Of a stretch of DNA of 8,818 bases, positions 5,201 to 8,818 are shown piece after piece. The notes under the pieces are model-generated. The model saw only the letters and a program-made list of their open reading frames with translations, did no database searches and was not told the DNA's origin. This stretch comes from Thermodesulfobacteriota bacterium (GTDB taxonomy: Bacteria; Desulfobacterota; Desulfocorpusculales; Desulfocorpusculum). The DNA lies in NCBI GenBank assembly GCA_028275295.1, contig JAPWUY010000048.1:1-8818 (forward strand). Direction: 5' to 3'. A program made the position numbers and the translations under genes. How positions within the stretch are numbered: position 1 is the stretch's first letter; every line of letters starts with the position of its first letter.

Positions 5201-7195
5201 ATGAGGCTCTGGGCAAAGAAAGCCTGTCTTTTGATCTTTCTCACAGGGGCAGTAGTCCCAGGAAGAGGGGCCCCATCTCTCGCCGGTGGTATCTTCGATA
5301 TAAGCCCCGAGGCAAAGGAGCCCAACTTCCACAGATCCCAGGTTCTCTATCCTCCTTTTTTGGCTCACGAATATTCGGGATGGATCGCCGTGGGGGGGAA
5401 GCCTTCAGAGGAGCTCCTCGAGGCTCACGAGGCCTTCTATGGCGGATTTAGGAGCTCGAATTTTCATCCAGCTATCCAGGCATTCAAGAAGAAGCTCATG
5501 GAGGCAGACCATCCCCCCTGGGCCGCAGAAGCCCTTTGGCACATAGCCGAGGGCTACCACAGGATGCGCCATTTTCAGGAGGCAGCCCAATACTGGTCCA
5601 TGACCGTGAGGGCCTCTGGTGAGAAGGAGCTTGCCTCCAAAGCCGCAGCTTCCCTGGCCGAGAGCCTTTTTCAGTGCTGGAGGCTAGCCGAGGCATACGA
5701 GACCCTGAACTCACTGGGGGAGACGGGAGATCCCAAGATCAAGTCCTGGGCCCTCTTCAGGCTCGCGGACTGCGCCTACGAGCTCGGAGAGAAGGCCAAG
5801 GCAATCGAGACCTACCAGAAGGCCTTGGCAATGGATCCGGACCCTCGATCCATACCTCCGGAGAGCCTCGAGAACATGGCCAGGATTCTGGAGGAAAGGG
5901 GCAGAGGCAAAGACGCTGCCAGGTTCCTCATGATGGCCATAAGCCTCCATGGCGAAAATCCAAGGGCTTCACTCTGGATGGTCCTATTGGCGAGGGCCAT
6001 GAGGGCGCAAGGCAAGATCAGGGAAGCCGTCTTCCTGGCGGAGAAGGTAGCAGGGACGAGGGGTTCCAGGGATGCTTCCATTGCCGAGATGTTCTTGGCC
6101 ACAGTGGGCCTCGAATGTTACGGGGCGAAGGTGTCCATATCAGTAGCCCCCATGACCAAGGAGATCCTATATCCCCGCTCCGAGGTCTTCACCCAAGACC
6201 CCAAAGGCAGAGACACCCAGCGCTTCCTCGCGGAGCTGGCCGAGTGTCTCGCCAAAAGAGGGGATTCCATCCTCGCATGGCAGCTCTTGGGGGATCTGAA
6301 AAGGGGCCTTTCGCCCCATTCCCTGTGGCCCGAATTCCAGAGAGCCCTCTGGAACGTGGGCATCAGGGTGATGAGGGAGTCGGTGGAGGCGGGATCATTT
6401 CTCGTTGCCGAGGAGATATTCCAGGAGCTAGCTGACCTCTTTGGAGGGTTTTGGCAGGAACCATCCCTCCTCATCCTGGCAGCCAAAACCAAGGAAGAGC
6501 TAGGCTTCAACAGGGTGGCCATGGAGCTCTATGGAAGGGCGAGAAGTCTGTCTTCCTCCAAGTCCCAGATGTGGGAGCCCGCTCTCGGTCTCATAAGGTG
6601 CTACCTGAAGGAGTTGCTCCTCGATGAAGCCATGAGGGCCTTCAGGGAAGAGGGTGCCCTTGGTCCCGAGTGGAAGAAGAGGGGTGAGGACCTCATCAAG
6701 TGGGTCTCCAAGATAGGGACCAAAGAGGCCGGGGAGATGGGGGCTCGATGGCTGGATGGGATGGTTCGAAGGGATCCTCATCCGTCAACCCTTGGGGCCA
6801 TCGCAAGGCTTTCAGTGGAAAGGGGAGCATGCCAAGAGGCCCTCGTTCTTCTGGCGGATCTCTTGAACCCTTTGGCAGGGGACCAGAGGTGGGGGGATCC
6901 GAGGGTGTGGGTATCCCTCGGGGACCTCCTTCAATGCGGCGGAAGGACCAAGGATGCAGTCAAGTGGTACGCCAGGGCAGCTAGCTCCGAGCCTTTGGAC
7001 GAGCCAGGGAAAGACGCTGCCTTGAAACTCGTCCGGATCTCCATGGAGGGAGAAGCGAAGACGGATCTCGAGCCTTATCTTGGAAAGCTTCTCAGGGAGC
7101 CTCCCGGAAGTCCGTGGAGGGTGCTAGCTGAGTCCATAAGGGCGAAGATTACCTGGAGAGAAAAAGTTCACCAGCAAGGGGGAAAGTCCTCATGA
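5201..7195 (+). CDS. exported TPR-repeat protein of unknown function
   Basis: A 664-residue protein, not assigned to a named family. A signal peptide is likely: basic RLWAKK (2-7), hydrophobic core about 8-20, and a possible SLA|G cleavage near 28. No lipobox cysteine is at the right place and no later membrane helix is evident, so a periplasmic location is inferred. Most of the rest is helical with tetratricopeptide-like units: about 110-140 (ALWHIAEGYH), 183-216 (LADCAYELGEKAKAIETYQKA region), 225-258, 428-450 and 568-600 (SLGDLLQCGGRTKDAVKWYA region). Such repeats usually hold protein partners. The start at 5201 is chosen because an in-frame ATG at 5153 lies within the sigma-54 promoter. 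It is first in the operon, and its stop overlaps the kinase start as ATGA. The context suggests a flagellar or envelope role, perhaps as scaffold or input to the kinase; this is unproven. Confidence 0.85.
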   Translation: MRLWAKKACLLIFLTGAVVPGRGAPSLAGGIFDISPEAKEPNFHRSQVLYPPFLAHEYSGWIAVGGKPSEELLEAHEAFYGGFRSSNFHPAIQAFKKKLMEADHPPWAAEALWHIAEGYHRMRHFQEAAQYWSMTVRASGEKELASKAAASLAESLFQCWRLAEAYETLNSLGETGDPKIKSWALFRLADCAYELGEKAKAIETYQKALAMDPDPRSIPPESLENMARILEERGRGKDAARFLMMAISLHGENPRASLWMVLLARAMRAQGKIREAVFLAEKVAGTRGSRDASIAEMFLATVGLECYGAKVSISVAPMTKEILYPRSEVFTQDPKGRDTQRFLAELAECLAKRGDSILAWQLLGDLKRGLSPHSLWPEFQRALWNVGIRVMRESVEAGSFLVAEEIFQELADLFGGFWQEPSLLILAAKTKEELGFNRVAMELYGRARSLSSSKSQMWEPALGLIRCYLKELLLDEAMRAFREEGALGPEWKKRGEDLIKWVSKIGTKEAGEMGARWLDGMVRRDPHPSTLGAIARLSVERGACQEALVLLADLLNPLAGDQRWGDPRVWVSLGDLLQCGGRTKDAVKWYARAASSEPLDEPGKDAALKLVRISMEGEAKTDLEPYLGKLLREPPGSPWRVLAESIRAKITWREKVHQQGGKSS

Positions 7196-8484
7196 ATCTT
7201 TCCGAGGGAAGGGCCGCAGGCCCTCGAGTCGAGGTGGGAGAGGGAAGGAAGAGCTTGAGCCTCCAATGGATTGCGGCCTTTCACCACTGGGACAGATCCA
7301 CAAGGGAGCTCATGGAGGCATATGAGAGCCTCAGGGATCAGGTTGCTCGCCTCACCACAACCCTAGAGGCGAGAAACAGGGCCCTGGAAGAGAGCCTAAA
7401 AGAGGAAGAGAGGCTGAGGGAGCTCCTCTCAACCATCCTGGAAGCCCTTCCCGTGGGGGTTTTGGTGTGGGACAAAGGTGGGAATCTCCTGAAGATGAAC
7501 TCCATGGGTAGAAAGCTCCTGGGGCTAGGGGGTTTTGGGGAGGCCTGCTCTCTGGATGATGTGGAGTCGGTTTGCGACCTCGGGGAAGTGCTCCGAGAGC
7601 TCATCTCCTGCGCCTCGAGGGGCCAGTCATCCTCCAGGGAAACATCCATCCCTTCGCAAAATGGGGCAGTGCGCCACCTTCTCCTCAGGTCCACTCCCTA
7701 TGGGGAACCCAATGGGGCCCCCATAGGAGGGGTGGTGACCATCGAGGACATCACGGATCTCAAGAACCTCCAGGAAGAGATCGCTAGAAAGCAAAGGCTC
7801 GCAGCCATGGGGGAGATGGCAGCGAACATCGTCCACGAGGTGAGGAACCCCCTGGGTGGGATAAAGCTCATGGCCTCCCTCATGGTGGAGGAAGAGAGAA
7901 AGGAGACCAGGGCAAAGATATCGGCCCAAATAGAGGACGCCCTGGGCTCCCTCGAAGGGCTCCTCAAGAACCTCCTTCATTTTGCAAGACCCATAAAACC
8001 CAGGACCAGGCCTCTCGATCCCATGGGAGTCCTCTCCGATTGTCTCAACTTCATAGGACCCCTGGCCGAGCAAAAGAAGGTGAGGATATGGCTTGAGGAG
8101 AAGGAGCTTGGATGTCTCGTTGAGGCCGACTGCGAGTTGCTCAAACAGGCAATTTTCAACATACTCCTCAATTCCTTGCAGGCCATGCCCCAGGGAGGCG
8201 ACATAAGGGCGTGGATAGATACTGCAGAGGAAGTGGCCCAAAAGTGGGTGGAGATCATCCTCGAGGATACAGGGACAGGAATTCCATCCCACGTTCTTCC
8301 AAAGGTCTTCGATCCCTTCTTCACGACCAGGGCCGAGGGCTCTGGTCTGGGACTCAGCATAGTTCACAACATTGTGGTCTCTCACGGAGGAAGCGTAAGG
8401 ATCGAATCAGAGGAAGGAGTCGGAACCAGGGTGAAGATCAGGATACCCAGAGCGCAGAAGAACACAGGGGAGCTTGTGCCATGA
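7192..8484 (+). CDS. soluble PAS sensor histidine kinase, FlrB/FleS-like
   Basis: A 430-residue histidine kinase with no membrane segment, hence cytoplasmic. A coiled-coil-like region (about 35-82) leads to a PAS domain (about 83-190; ALPVGVLVWD at 85-94), then HisKA with the phosphorylation site H225 in IVHEVRNPLGG (223-233). The ATPase domain follows: N box with N327, G1 box DTGTGIP (359-365), F box DPFFTTR (374-380) and G2 GSGLGL (383-388). The N-terminal arrangement, AAFHHWDRSTREL followed by a long coil and a PAS opening with LPVGV, resembles FleS/FlrB, the kinases that phosphorylate FleR/FlrC. AGGGGGA (7177-7183) lies 8 nt before the ATG. The gene overlaps both neighbours by 4 nt, so the partner is almost certainly the regulator at 8481. 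The signal sensed is not visible. Kinase identity is sure; the flagellar subtype is likely. Confidence 0.92.
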   Translation: MNLSEGRAAGPRVEVGEGRKSLSLQWIAAFHHWDRSTRELMEAYESLRDQVARLTTTLEARNRALEESLKEEERLRELLSTILEALPVGVLVWDKGGNLLKMNSMGRKLLGLGGFGEACSLDDVESVCDLGEVLRELISCASRGQSSSRETSIPSQNGAVRHLLLRSTPYGEPNGAPIGGVVTIEDITDLKNLQEEIARKQRLAAMGEMAANIVHEVRNPLGGIKLMASLMVEEERKETRAKISAQIEDALGSLEGLLKNLLHFARPIKPRTRPLDPMGVLSDCLNFIGPLAEQKKVRIWLEEKELGCLVEADCELLKQAIFNILLNSLQAMPQGGDIRAWIDTAEEVAQKWVEIILEDTGTGIPSHVLPKVFDPFFTTRAEGSGLGLSIVHNIVVSHGGSVRIESEEGVGTRVKIRIPRAQKNTGELVP

Positions 8485-8818
8485 GACAGGCTAGGATCTT
8501 GATTGTGGAGGACGATCCCCACATGAGAGAGGGGCTCACGGCCTCTATCGAGAAAAAAGGCCACAAGGTGGAGGTGGCCTGCGATGCCCTAGAGGCGAAG
8601 CTCAAATTGGCGGGCCAGGGCTTCGATCTTGTCATAACAGACCTTCGTATGCCCAAGGGATCCGGCATGGATGTCCTCGATTGCACCAGGGACCTTCAAC
8701 CAGCTACGCCTGTTGTGGTGATAACGGCTTACGGGACCGTGGAAAAAGCAGTGGAGGCGATGAAAAAGGGAGCTGTGGACTTCATCCAGAAGCCCTTTTC
8801 CCTGACGGATCTCTGGGA
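8481..8818 (+). CDS. NtrC-type response regulator, FlrC/FleR-like (partial, cut by window end)
   Basis: Only the first 112 codons are present; the frame is still open at 8818. They form a receiver domain with acidic pocket E10-D11-D12, phosphoacceptor D54 (VITDLRMPKGSG), T82 and K104. The TAYGTVEKAVEAMKKGA pattern (82-98) with DFIQKPFS is characteristic of receivers attached to sigma-54 AAA+ activators, so AAA+ and Fis domains are expected beyond the window but are not seen. AGGGGAG (8466-8472) lies 8 nt before the ATG, which overlaps the kinase stop as ATGA. It is the probable phosphorylation target of the kinase at 7192 and, by analogy with FlrBC/FleSR, an activator of hook-basal-body genes. 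Confidence 0.88.
   Translation, partial: MRQARILIVEDDPHMREGLTASIEKKGHKVEVACDALEAKLKLAGQGFDLVITDLRMPKGSGMDVLDCTRDLQPATPVVVITAYGTVEKAVEAMKKGAVDFIQKPFSLTDLW

Overview
The window looks like a chromosomal motility locus of a Gram-negative bacterium. A Desulfobacterota-like (former Deltaproteobacteria) host is the most natural fit, but this is an inference. The reasons are MotA/MotB of proteobacterial type, two NtrC-class response regulators with a FleS/FlrB-like kinase, and visible sigma-54 and sigma-28 promoters. DNA is GC-rich (by eye), and arginine is mostly written AGG/AGA, with ATA frequent for isoleucine. No CRISPR array, insertion sequence or phage gene is seen.

Layout. Positions 1-284 are non-coding, with a weak terminator-like hairpin and a strong sigma-70-type promoter. 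A tRNA-Leu(UAA) gene (285-369) follows, and 59 bp later a two-hotdog MaoC-type (R)-enoyl-CoA hydratase (429-1268). A convergent, structured intergenic stretch (1269-1474) separates it from motB and motA, which run leftward (3162 to 1475) and overlap each other. A 341-bp divergent intergenic region holds two tandem sigma-28-like promoters for motAB and a TTGACA/CATAAT promoter firing the other way into a REC-AAA+-Fis sigma-54 activator (3504-4916). After 284 bp of non-coding DNA with repeats and a near-perfect sigma-54 (-24/-12) promoter comes a tightly coupled rightward operon. It encodes an exported TPR protein (5201-7195), a soluble PAS histidine kinase of FlrB/FleS type (7192-8484) and a second NtrC-type response regulator (8481 onward, cut by the window end). 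Consecutive genes in this operon overlap by ATGA.

Together the genes and promoters read like a compressed version of the flagellar transcription hierarchy known from Vibrio and Pseudomonas. A housekeeping promoter drives a FlrA/FleQ-like activator. That activator could fire the sigma-54 promoter of an operon carrying the FlrB/FlrC-like two-component pair, and the stator genes motAB are left to sigma-28. The unusual element is the large, apparently periplasmic TPR protein as first gene of the flrBC-like operon. Its function is unknown, and a role in feeding an envelope or assembly signal to the kinase is only a hypothesis. The tRNA-Leu and maoC genes appear unrelated to motility.
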